NCBI GenBank assembly: GCA_031308135.1
Contig: JAHLJT010009419.1
Location: 185,629,829-185,693,828, forward strand
Direction: 5' to 3'
From: Acheta domesticus
Lineage: Eukaryota > Arthropoda > Insecta > Orthoptera > Gryllidae
Length of the DNA stretch: 64,000 nucleotides
Shown: piece by piece, positions 35,761 to 44,886 of the stretch
How the letters are laid out: the number at the start of each line of letters is the position of its first letter
How positions within the stretch are numbered: position 1 is the stretch's first letter
Position numbers and translations under genes: made by a program
Notes under the pieces: generated by a model
Seen by the model: only the letters and a program-made list of their open reading frames with translations
Told to the model about the DNA's origin: nothing
Database searches by the model: none

Positions 35761-36097
35761 TGTGTCACACGAGCGTTACGTTGACGCGCATCGTACATTA
35801 ACATTAAGGTGGCTCCACACATTCGGCATTCGCCGAGCAGCGAGCTACTGCTCGCCCAATCCCGCACAGCTGATGTGTTTGGCGATTGTTCGCTCCCTTT
35901 GATGTGTCCAAAAGACCGACACACGGTGGGTAGGGCGAGCGCCGAATGTTCCTCACTCGGCAAATATCAAGCGACCTATCCAGACTACTCGGGATTCGGC
36001 GAGCGGTTGCTCGCTGTTCGCCGAATAGCGATTGTGTGGAGCCGCCTTCATCTTATGCGGAACGGCCAAAGCGCTCGTGTGCCGTTTCGCATAAGAT
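35761..36097. mobile_element. Outer element of a nested MITE pair
   Basis: TCACACGAGCG near 35765 is inverted as CGCTCGTGTG near 36073. CATCTTATGCGG at 36049 pairs with a CGCATAAGAT inverse near 36088, making a strong hairpin on the right. These repeats bracket the inner MITE, implying the inner element landed inside an older one. Outer boundaries are approximate. Confidence 0.5.
35808..36046. mobile_element. Inner MITE with GGYGGCTCCACACA termini
   Basis: The left end GGTGGCTCCACACATTCGG is mirrored at the right end, whose inverse reads GGCGGCTCCACACAATCGC. Inner arm words CGAACAGCGAG and CGAGCAGCGAG also match. No coding capacity. A diverged copy lies at 58.03-58.22 kb. Confidence 0.75.
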
Positions 36098-36149
36098 AGT
36101 GTTATTCTATGACGCGCGTTACTTATCGCGCGCCAGCACAACACTCGTA

Positions 36150-36440
36150 TGCAGGGGCCCCTTATGCGTATGGGGCATTCCTTCTTCTAATAGAATCCGC
36201 TTCAGCTTTAAATCTCACGCAGGTCGGAGTGGTAAGATGCTCGGCTCCAGCTGCGATGAGGACCGCCCGCCGGGCGCCGTACCGGTTTCTTCTGCGAGCA
36301 GTGGGCAGCGCGGGATTGACACGGGGCGGTGGGGGGCAGGGGAATGGGGGGTGTAGAGGGCGCGGCGGGGAAATTCCTGCTGGGAGCGCTCTCACTCTCT
36401 GCGGTCGAAAGCGAAAGGAGCCGCCCCGCCCGTAGCACAT
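36150..36440. other. GC-rich island
   Basis: High GC with a G-rich plus strand at 36325-36370. Open frames overlap on both strands. Confidence 0.45.
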
Positions 36441-36689
36441 TGTCCTCGTCACACAATGAGTCCAAGTGAGCAAAGAGCGTTAAAGAAACAAGTAAATAAA
36501 CAAAGGAAAACAAAAAAATAAAAATGTAAATAAATACAATTGTTAGAGTGGTACCTATTGCATAAAAAAAATTTGATGACAGTACCGTGACTGTCATACC
36601 CTGTGGAACTTTTATGAATAAGGGTTACAATAGAGTAGCTTTTAACAGCTATCGTTTCTAGCTATTGGAACAATATAAAAAGAACTAAG

Positions 36690-37285
36690 AGCTTGTAAAT
36701 GAAACATCGAAATTTTAGGAGAAACTGCATGAGAGAATGCAGAAAATGGGGGATTAAACGTTCTAAATTTGAAAATTGTTCAACATTGAGAGTTCTCGCC
36801 ATTAAAATAACTATTGAGTGTACTCATAAATAGAAAAATTGAAGATAGTTTAAGGTAAATGCAATGTTCACTTTAGATGTATTTTTATTTCTACTGAATT
36901 TTGTGGAAACGCTAGTTGAAAAATCGCAGATGTGCCGTGATTGTTTGGCGTAAGGTTAAGCCTGGCGTGGGCGCAATGTGTGTCCCTTGACACATTGGAA
37001 TTGTGTTGAAAATTGAAACGATCGGAACATTGAAATTATAGGAAATTGTACACTTCGTTCGTGTGTTAAAATTGATGTGCCATCCGGAGGTCCCGCATGA
37101 ACATAAATTTTGATTGTACTCGTAAATAGAAACATTGAAATAATTTAACATTAATGTAAACGCGACCTTCATTTTACTGGTAGCTTTCTTTTTATTTCCA
37201 CGTGCTACGTTGTTGAAATGCTAGAGGAGGAATCGCAGATGATACGCCACGTGAGGCCCGATGTGGGCGCCAGGGCCTTTTAACT
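36690..37285 (+). repeat. Diverged tandem duplication, about 296-bp period
   Basis: GTACTCATAAATAGAAA at about 36820 matches GTACTCGTAAATAGAAA at about 37117. Each is followed in order by TTTTTATTTC, AATCGCAGATG and a GTGGGCGC word. Divergence is substantial. A 60-86 codon frame inside has no motif. Confidence 0.65.
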
Positions 37286-37612
37286 CCCATATAACGTGGT
37301 GGAGACCATTAGAGTGGCGCCCTCTCCTGCAGCATCTTTTTACAGGAACTAAACCACTAACTGCTGCCAACGATACTTCAAACGTGCGTGGCTGCTGTGT
37401 AGGTTCAAGAGACGCAAGCAGACGTGTAATCTTACAAAAGCTAGCATCAATGTTCGCATTTTCTTCAGCGGTTTGTTAGAAGTATATATTATGAATAATT
37501 GAGCATTTAGAAGACTCTTTACGCCTTTATCAGATATCAGCCAATTTTTATGTGCGGAAGTTGTCGAGCCTAACCTGCAGCTGTATCCGCCGACATTGGC
37601 GCCTCCTGTATA

Positions 37613-37781
37613 CTGCGATTTTTTTAACTTTGCCCCTGACAGAAATCAGCTGTTTCGCTGCCATCCAGTCGGGAGCTTATATTTCACTAAAGTGACGTCA
37701 TTGTGGTAACGTTCAAGCTCCCGATTGGATGAAACCGTCAACAGCTGATTCCTATCAGGGGCAAAGTTACGAAAATCGCAG
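37613..37781. mobile_element. Hairpin MITE flanked by TATA
   Basis: Arms 37613-37678 and 37715-37781 are near-perfect inverted repeats, with ends CTGCGATTTT and AAAATCGCAG. TATA flanks both sides (37609-37612 and 37782-37785), consistent with TA-targeting Tc1/mariner-type elements. The 36-bp loop contains TGACGTCA. Terminal words match the 1.3 kb MITE. No transposase. Confidence 0.85.
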
Positions 37782-37794
37782 TATAGTAGCACCC

Positions 37795-38090
37795 TCCAGC
37801 TTTGTCCCCCAGTTTTGACGGAGAGTTGGGAGGCCCTGTCGGGCGCAGAGTGCGCCGCTGCCCTTCTGGCCCAGTGGCCGGAGCGTGGGAGACTGCGCGG
37901 GTGGGGGCCTCCTCGTGGGCGCTGACTCATCGGCGGCGGCGTCCGCGCTCCGCTCCGCTCGGCTGCGCAGCCAGCCCTTGGGCGCGGCTAATCCTCCCCA
38001 GATGGCCAGCGGCCGCACGCCCCCCGCCCCATCGCCCACGCGGCGGAGGTGCCTTGCGCCTGGCGGACGCACGTGAGAAAGTAGGATGTG
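37795..38090. other. CpG-dense GC-rich island
   Basis: About 300 bp directly right of the hairpin MITE. Frames of 63-123 codons on both strands have no domain. Confidence 0.5.
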
Positions 38091-38344
38091 AAGGCGGTTA
38101 CGGCACTGAGGATTCTTCGCGTTAACTGAACCGTGCAAAGTGTTTTCTGAAGAGTCACACGTTCATTTTTTTGTTTTCAAAATCTAATAATAATCATTGT
38201 TATAATTATATATTTTTTTGCTCGCGTATAGGCCAACTCGGACCACGCGTATATGCTGCCTTTTTCCTCAGAAACATTATCTCGGAGGCAGGACATGAAC
38301 CATTCTTAGGGGGGATCAGCATTTTAGCTGAATCCCATTTTATC

Positions 38345-38508
38345 TCCCAGGGTTGTAAGCCCTGGGGGGTACGAAAGATGAAATAATGATAATAGTGAGG
38401 GGTGAAAGGACGGCACACACATATAGACATACACAAATACACCCATGTCTGAGGCGAGCCTCGAACCCGCGACCCTGCGGGCTTAGCGATCTCGGCCACG
38501 GGGCCGAC
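38345..38508 (-). mobile_element. tRNA-derived SINE (family A)
   Basis: Minus strand: GGCCGAGATCGCTAAGC (A box), CGCGGGTTCGAGGCTCG (B box), a TGTGTATG-rich linker, then GTCCTTTCACCCCTCACTAT and AGGGCTTACAACCCTGGG. Matches the 26.6 kb copy in head and tail. The body may extend left to about 38230. Confidence 0.75.
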
Positions 38509-39039
38509 TATAATTATATTATTAATATAATTATATTATTATATTATAATGTATTAATTATATAATAATAATAATTATTGTTGTTATTATTATTACTTAA
38601 AATTTTTAATTACTCGTTTGAAGATCAACTCGAAAATAAACTTCGCTAATTTGTTTTATTCTTTTATTTCGTGTTGACTTAATGCTATACTGGCCTCCTA
38701 GTGTGTTAACGCCTAGATTTGTTTAATTTACATAAAAATAGTTAAAGACGTTTACTTTCGACAAATTATTTTAATTGAACGTACGGAATTCTACGTTGAT
38801 TACCGAACATCAATATAATTAAAAAATCAACTATTTTAAATTACACAGGTTATAAATGTGCTCTTGTTTCTTTAATATTATTGATGGTGTACTACCTTGA
38901 TATTGTAGGTAGATGAAATCAATGCTATTTCTACGCAGTCAGATTTTCATCAGCGGATCTCGCGCGTCGGATATACGCAGCATTACATGTGTATTGATAC
39001 ATTCTTCGTGACAAATGTGAATAAAGAGCGTAAATTCGG
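38509..39039. other. AT-rich spacer with TA/TAA-rich tract
   Basis: 38515-38600 is almost pure A/T with overlapping ATTATA palindromes. The remainder shows no gene or family. Confidence 0.5.
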
Positions 39040-39061
39040 ACCAATGGTATTTTTTTTTCAT

Positions 39062-39067
39062 TTTATT
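39062..39067 (-). terminator. Polyadenylation signal of the Jockey element
   Basis: AATAAA on the minus strand, 4 bases before the terminal A run at 39058-39051. Confidence 0.7.
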
Positions 39068-39188
39068 TACACAGATGGTGAATACATAGCTCAGTTTAAT
39101 ATAACTATACATATGTTTGATGACTTAATAGCTAACTTAAATTAAAACTTAAAACTAATACACGGTTGAGGTTACCCATCGGGCTCCT

Positions 39189-41909
39189 CTAGTCGGGATC
39201 TAGTTCGGAGAATTTCCTGAGGAAAATGTGAAAGGGAAACTTATTTTGTATTCTGGTTCTATGTGCTGGGTTTTTGCCGAATCTGTGAACTGATAATGAA
39301 GGAATTTGGGATATGTTTGAGAAGAAGTTGGTAGCAAGATAGGTGATATGATGGTCTATGGTGTCTAGGTTGAATTCTTTATGTAATTGTTTATTGGAGA
39401 CATACCAGGGGGCGTTTGAAATGATTCTAAGAAATTGGTTTTGAACAATTTGCAGTTTCTTTTGGTTGGTTTTTGCTGCATTTAACCAGATTGGGCAGGC
39501 ATATAGGAGCAGAGGTCTTATTATTGCTTTGTAAATTTGCAATGCTGAATTGTATGATAATGGGCTGGATCTGTGTATTAATGGCTTTAATTGAATTAAT
39601 TTGATTTTGGCTTGGGTGATTTTGGCATCTATATGCTGCTTCCAGTTTAGTTTTGTGTCCATGTTCAGTCCTAAGTATCTGACTGGTTTATTGAGAGGCA
39701 GCCAGTTGATGGTTGTATTGTTTAGCAATAATGGACGCGGGGGTGAATATGGACGGAGAGTGAAGATCTTGGCGGCCGTTTTGGTTGGATTCAGTTGAAT
39801 TTTGTATTTTGAAGCCCAGCTGTCAATTAGGTTAAGGTACAATTGAACTTTGTTGCTACAATCAGTAAGTGAAGGACCGGAGTTGTAGATAGCTGTATCA
39901 TCAGCAAACTGTGCAATGTGTACGTTGTTTAGGTTGGGAATGTCTGCAACATATAAATTAAATAAAGTAGGTGATAGGGGGGATCCTTGTGGTAGTCCTG
40001 CTAAGATTGGTCTTGGGTTGGAATGGTGGTTGTTTACATTTACGGAGAAGGTTCTGTTACTGATGAAGCTTTGTATGATGGATTGGATATAGTGCGGTGT
40101 GCCTATTTTCTTAATCTTGTATATGAGTCCTTCATGCCATGTCCGGTCAAACGCTTGTGTTATGTCAATGAAAACTGCTACTGTGTGGTATTTCTTTTGA
40201 AATGACGTATAAAGATGTTCGGTAATGCGAAGGAGTTGGTGAAGTGTAGAAATTTTTTCGGTGAACCCAAATTGCTCCTTTGGTATGGCTTTTGTTACCT
40301 GTAAGTGGTCTTTAAGTCTTTTGAGAATTATTTTTTCAAAAATTTTAGATAAGGTGGGTAGTAAACTTATGGGTCGGTAGCTATTTGTGTGGGCATGATT
40401 TTTGTTGGGTTTGGCAATGGGAATAACTATGGCATGCTTCCATGATTGAGGAAAATAACCAATTCTGAGGCAGGAATTATAAATATTAGCTATATATGCA
40501 ATTGCAGGGGGAGGCAGGTTTTTCGCTATGGTATTGTTTATGTTATCGTGTCCGGGTGCTTTCCTGGAGGGTAAGTTTTTAATTATTTTGTTAATTTCAG
40601 CTGGGTTGGTGAACTTAATGTTGTGATGTGGGCCGTAGTATGTCTCTTTGTTGCATTTGTTTATCGTTTTATGTTCAGGATGAGGTTTTGAGATGTTGTT
40701 TGTAAATGTTGATGAGAAGTAGGATGCCAGCTCTTCGGATTTTTCAACGGATGTGTATGCTTTACCAGTTGAGGTGTTTATTGGTGGTATCGTGATTTTC
40801 TTTTTCAATATTCTGTTGGTGAATTGCCATAAAGAGTTGTTGTTTGTATGGAGTGAAGTTAATAATGCATGGTATTGTTGATTGTTGTGATTTTTTATTA
40901 AGTTTTTAACTACCTTTGTAATTAAATTCAGTTCAGATTTTAGATTCGGCGTTCTTAACTTATTCCATAGTCTTTTTGTTTTGTTTTTTATCAAGATTAC
41001 ATTTAATATTTCAGGCGGTAATTTTTTATATTTATTAGTGTGGTTATTTGATGATTTATTTAATTGTGATTCTTGAATAGTAGAGTGGATTAACGTATTT
41101 ATATGGGATACAGCTTGATTGATTTCGGCGGGGCAATTTAGTATTCTAAAATGTGGGATATTATTTCTTAGTATTTCTTGGAATTTTCTCCAGTAGATTT
41201 TTAAGGCGTTCGATTTAGGAACGCTTGCATGTTGTGGGATTAGCTTTTGTGCTGAGATCAGTACAGGGATGTGATCAGAATCTAGCTCGGATACCGTAGT
41301 GGTGTGAAATTTTATGTTTGTGTTTGTTATACCTATATCCAGTATATCTGGTTTACGTGTTCGATCATGAGGGTAGTAGGTTGGGTCTATTGTTGTGATG
41401 ATTTTTAAATTATTGCTTGTTATAGTTTGGGCAAGGATCTTACCATCGTGATTATTTGTGAGGCAGCCCCAACTAATATGCTTGGCATTAAGATCCCCGA
41501 GTAATAATGTCTTTTCGTTTGGATTGAAAAGGCTAATTATATTTGAGTCTTTGATTTTTGTTGAGGGTGATTTGTAAGCTGCTATTATCGTAATGGTTTG
41601 GCCATTTAGAGTTGTGCGTATTGCTATTGTTTCTATACCTGGTGTCTGTGGAATGTCAATTTGGTAATGAATGATGTGAGATGAAATTGCGATGAATACG
41701 CCTCCTCCTTTTGTTTGGTTTCTGTCATTTCTATAGATGGTGTAGTTAGGGATATAGAGTTTGTTTCTATTACACAGGTGTGATTCAGTAACGCATGCTA
41801 TGCCAATCTGGAAATGATGCAAGAAGTGAATAAATTCAGTTTTTTTATTTTGGATGCTGTTTGCATTCCAATTCATGATAATTAAGTTTTTATTAGTTTG
41901 ACTGGCCAT
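39189..41909 (-). CDS. Jockey-type ORF2: endonuclease and reverse transcriptase
   Basis: Uninterrupted 906-residue frame. The N-terminal apurinic-type endonuclease, residues about 8-225, shows NWNANSI (13-19), TESHL (41-45), LGDLNAKH (137-144) and SDHIPV (211-216). These correspond to the family's metal- and DNA-binding positions. The reverse transcriptase, about 490-760, has YRPISLLPTLSKIFEK (511-526), VFIDITQAFD (579-588), GLPQGSPLSP (638-647), the catalytic FADD (668-671), LNPTKT (706-711) and YLG (745-747). All expected catalytic residues are present. In family terms it nicks target DNA and copies the RNA at the nick. The start at 41909 overlaps the end of ORF1 by 17 nt in another frame, a usual Jockey arrangement. 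The coding strand is A-rich (many Asn, Lys, Ile, Thr codons). No stop or shift is seen, so the protein could be made if transcribed. The truncated 5' end makes autonomous expression doubtful. Confidence 0.92.
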   Translation of the reverse strand: MASQTNKNLIIMNWNANSIQNKKTEFIHFLHHFQIGIACVTESHLCNRNKLYIPNYTIYRNDRNQTKGGGVFIAISSHIIHYQIDIPQTPGIETIAIRTTLNGQTITIIAAYKSPSTKIKDSNIISLFNPNEKTLLLGDLNAKHISWGCLTNNHDGKILAQTITSNNLKIITTIDPTYYPHDRTRKPDILDIGITNTNIKFHTTTVSELDSDHIPVLISAQKLIPQHASVPKSNALKIYWRKFQEILRNNIPHFRILNCPAEINQAVSHINTLIHSTIQESQLNKSSNNHTNKYKKLPPEILNVILIKNKTKRLWNKLRTPNLKSELNLITKVVKNLIKNHNNQQYHALLTSLHTNNNSLWQFTNRILKKKITIPPINTSTGKAYTSVEKSEELASYFSSTFTNNISKPHPEHKTINKCNKETYYGPHHNIKFTNPAEINKIIKNLPSRKAPGHDNINNTIAKNLPPPAIAYIANIYNSCLRIGYFPQSWKHAIVIPIAKPNKNHAHTNSYRPISLLPTLSKIFEKIILKRLKDHLQVTKAIPKEQFGFTEKISTLHQLLRITEHLYTSFQKKYHTVAVFIDITQAFDRTWHEGLIYKIKKIGTPHYIQSIIQSFISNRTFSVNVNNHHSNPRPILAGLPQGSPLSPTLFNLYVADIPNLNNVHIAQFADDTAIYNSGPSLTDCSNKVQLYLNLIDSWASKYKIQLNPTKTAAKIFTLRPYSPPRPLLLNNTTINWLPLNKPVRYLGLNMDTKLNWKQHIDAKITQAKIKLIQLKPLIHRSSPLSYNSALQIYKAIIRPLLLYACPIWLNAAKTNQKKLQIVQNQFLRIISNAPWYVSNKQLHKEFNLDTIDHHITYLATNFFSNISQIPSLSVHRFGKNPAHRTRIQNKFPFHIFLRKFSELDPD

Positions 41910-42059
41910 GATTACTGCTTAAATATTCTGTGACTGAATTTTGAATGGTTGAAATTAAAGATGGTATTAGCGAGTTGATGAAATTTATTACACAAGAGGT
42001 GATGGAATTTATGATTGTGTTGATTATATTGTTGCTGGAATTATTATTTAGGTGATAAT
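41893..42059 (-). pseudogene. C-terminal remnant of Jockey ORF1
   Basis: The frame in the 5' part of the element encodes about 54 residues, rich in Asn, Ile and Ser (ending SVTEYLSSNHGQSN). It stops with TAA at 41893. Most of ORF1, including any zinc knuckles, is missing because the copy is 5'-truncated at about 42059. An ATG at 42102 opens the same frame but lies in flanking DNA beyond the target duplication, so it is not the native start. ORF1 of this family is an RNA-binding gag-like protein; this piece is unlikely to function. Confidence 0.7.
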
Positions 42060-42070
42060 ACCAATGGTAT

Positions 42071-42215
42071 AATGACAGTAAGAGGAAATGGAAAAATTGC
42101 AATAAAAGCTACCGCGAACCCTCATTGTTCACCGCAAAGCCAATCTTTATCTACCATGATTTGAACCACGGCTTCCAGGGGAGTAAAGCTAGCGAACTGG
42201 CCGATACGCTACAGG
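42071..42215 (-). mobile_element. tRNA-derived SINE, interrupted by the Jockey insertion
   Basis: Minus strand: GTAGCGTATCGGCCAGTTCG (A box) and CCGTGGTTCAAATCATGG (B box with closing stem). The tail, TTTCCATTTCCTCTTACTGT then CATTATACC, resembles the family A tail (CTTTCACCTCTTATTATCATT-like). The Jockey copy sits at this tail, so its target was probably the SINE 3' region. Confidence 0.5.
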
Positions 42216-43950
42216 TTGTCCCAAAGGAGATACTGTAGTGATGTAAAAAGGCGCGAGTAGAATACGTGAAGGAAGATTTACAAACTTGGCAGAAAGACAA
42301 AACAGTAGCGCAGTCTTTTCGAATACAGTTCACGATTCGCAATCCGTCGACATTTTGTCCTTGAACGTCTACTAATTCTTTATTGTTCCGGCGATTCAGC
42401 GTTCTCGTAGCACTAGACGAAAGTAGAGAAAGTCTCGTTCTTTTCTAAAGATCACTTGACAACCATGCTCACACAACGGACTGAGAACGCTGCAGTTTTC
42501 AAGAGTTCTTCACAATTATGCAATGCCAAGTTTTCAGTGGGTCCGACGAGCAGCCGTTAACTGAAAGTATCCATTATAGTTTTACGTAACGACACTGGAA
42601 TCGCTCGGTTTCTCCCGTTTACAGCCGTAATGAAAATGTTAAGAACAGAGTGGGTCTTCACAAATAATTCAAAACAAAGTCTGGGTGGCGTGTTAAATAT
42701 CATTAGAGAATCGCGTTGGAAAGTAGTTATTAAATCATTCAGAGGTTCATTACATACAGTTAACATTCTTCAACATGTGAAAACATATTCGATGATGAGA
42801 TAATGTTGTTGATGAGGCAATTAGCGTAAATGATAAATGTTTTCAGTTTTAATTTCTTGGTAAGGTAATATTACGATTAGATCTAAATAGGAGACTAAGA
42901 TTTCCTGAAAAGAAAAGCAAAGTGAATTTATTCTCGTAAATACATCATCCTAGCATATTCAAGAAATATTTAAAATTAGTATTGTGATGTCTCGCAAGTA
43001 CGTACAGCAAACGGTTATATGAAAGTTTTCGATTTGTTGGACGACTCACTAAGTTTCTTTTCAAATAATACATTGATTTCACGAATCTCTAATATTCATT
43101 ATTCTTGACCATGAAGTCTTGTGGAATTTGTCACACATGTTCTTTGCTTTTCGACCGTTCTTAAATGTAGGTCCAATGTTGCGTCTATGAGTCAATCCGT
43201 TTTATTTTATCCTTAGGACATGTACTTTAATTTCCCCTTCAAAACTGATATTTATGTGTATACGCATTGTGAATGACTTTTTGTTCACTTGGACATTATT
43301 CCTGTGAGTGTAAATCGTCCATTTTTTCTTTAAAATGTCGATCCTATGTTTGTTTCCTTCTCATTTGTTTCTTTTATGCACCCTGGTCGTCCGCAATCAA
43401 GGCTTGGACTGCTCTAAACAGTCTATGAGAAGCAAAACAGGTTTGAAAAGGGTTTTCCATTTCCTTCACAATGAATTTAACGTTCTTGTCAATTACCATT
43501 CATTGTTGCATTATCGCAACAATGCCTTACGTCTTACGTATGTTTATTACAATGATAACATAGTCACAAAGCCTGCGTGTCAGGGATTATAACTGGTAAA
43601 TTCGACATCTTTCCATGCAACACGCTCATTGCGTAATTACGACGATGCGTTGGGGAGAGTGACAAGTTACTTCGAAGTGTGAAAGGGCAGCAGGAAAGAG
43701 AAGAAAGGTCTCCGTGGGCAGCAAAAAGACGGTCGGGCCGCGTTGACTTCTACTCATAGAAAACAATTGTGGAAGAACATCGTCAGCCAAGAGATTGTTG
43801 ATAAGCTGCCAATAGGCGCTTATAGAACTTGTCCGTTCTCCATAAACTGGCCAATAGTCTAGTTGATTGCGTACATGATTTGCCTCTGTTGTAAATCTGT
43901 TGCCTTCATTACCTATTCACAATAGAGCAGATAGGTACTTGGCCGTGTGT
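42216..43950. other. AT-rich stretch, no gene seen
   Basis: Frames are 85 codons or less, with no motif and no recognised repeat. A short GC-rich patch at 43640-43745 has no obvious feature. Confidence 0.4.
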
Positions 43951-43951
43951 G

Positions 43952-44021
43952 GCGGTTTCCCAATGGGAAACCACTGTTGTGTTAAATTTTACACTTTTAG
44001 AATAACATGTGGTTTCCCATT
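43952..44021. repeat. Small fold-back with repeated GGTTTCCCA arms
   Basis: AATGGGAAACCAC at 43962-43974 is a perfect inverse of GTGGTTTCCCATT at 44009-44021, 34 bp apart. Directly left, GGTTTCCCA at 43954 also pairs with TGGGAAACC. Two alternative hairpins can form. It may be a tiny MITE remnant. Confidence 0.6.
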
Positions 44022-44479
44022 GAGATAACTATTATCACTGCCGTCGTTTTTCAGTGTTATTGAGCAGTCGAAGGGCTGAGAGTGATGTAAATCTAATCGA
44101 AGAAATAATCAACAGAACAAGAAAATATTCAAACGAAGAAATTATACTGTTACCTTTCAAATACAGTTATATTTAACACGTGATTACAAGAAGAATATAC
44201 CTTGACGTTAGGAACGTTGAAGATAATGAACACCGTATTTATTGAGAAATAGTTTTGTGATTTCTATATGTGCCAGTTTCGTTCCTAATATCTTGCTAAA
44301 TGAATCAAGCATTTAAAATGGGAATTAAGTTTAGTTGTTTAATTATTATACCGTTATGCATTTACAATTGAAACGGCAGCGTTTTATTGGAAACTTCAAT
44401 AGACATGAATTCTCAATAATTGTATTTCCTTGAGCCCTACAGGAGAGCTGAATGGACTCGCATTTTGCCTACTATTGTG

Positions 44480-44886
44480 GTAACCTTAAGTGAGTTGCAC
44501 AGCCAGGGGCAGAACGTCGAAAGACTCCTGGGAGCAGCTCGCGGGTTGTGGGGTGGGAACGAGAGGAGGGAAAGCGTTGGGGGCAGTTCGACTCCCGGAA
44601 CCAGCCATTGCAAACACTCTGTTCTTCTGTTACGAGACCTTCAAGTGGAATTCACCGGTTTGTTCAAGGATGCGTTACGTTTGGTTAGTCAAGTACACTC
44701 GGTACATAATGCCTACTTTTTCAAGCACTCCAAAGTAAACAATGCTACTTTAATAGAAATTAACAGACGCATACTGATGGGGATCAACGAAGGATCCTAG
44801 CGTAATTTTTGTTCTCTTTGGTAAGGAGTTACTGTTTCATTATTTAAGACTTAAGTTATTTGACCTTTCGTAACCCTAAGTGAGTT
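44480..44886 (+). mobile_element. Candidate retroposon between 17-bp direct repeats
   Basis: GTAACCTTAAGTGAGTT (44480-44496) and GTAACCCTAAGTGAGTT (44870-44886) differ at one base and bracket 373 bp. The interior starts GC-rich and contains GGCAGTTCGACTCCCGG near 44580, which resembles a B box. An A box is not convincing. The interval carries part of a 126-codon frame with no motif. It could be a SINE with its target duplication, or a coincidental repeat. Confidence 0.4.

Larger units (their letters stand above)
39051..42059 (-). mobile_element. Jockey-clade LINE, 5'-truncated, with target duplication
   Basis: The copy has a poly(A) end (T run 39051-39058 on the plus strand), a 3' UTR, a full ORF2 and the last part of ORF1. 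ACCAATGGTAT occurs at 39040-39050 and 42060-42070, directly bounding both ends. This is an 11-bp target site duplication, 10 bp if the shared A is assigned to the element. The 5' end falls within ORF1, as expected for target-primed reverse transcription that stopped early. The exact duplication and intact ORF2 indicate a young insertion. It lacks its own 5' promoter and most of ORF1. Confidence 0.9.

Noticed and set aside
39601..40205. Plus-strand frames of 60-65 codons inside the Jockey element
   Set aside because: They are antisense to the intact ORF2 and have no independent support.
44420..44800. 126-codon plus-strand frame
   Set aside because: No recognisable motif, and it crosses the left boundary of a candidate retroposon. 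Not convincing as a gene.
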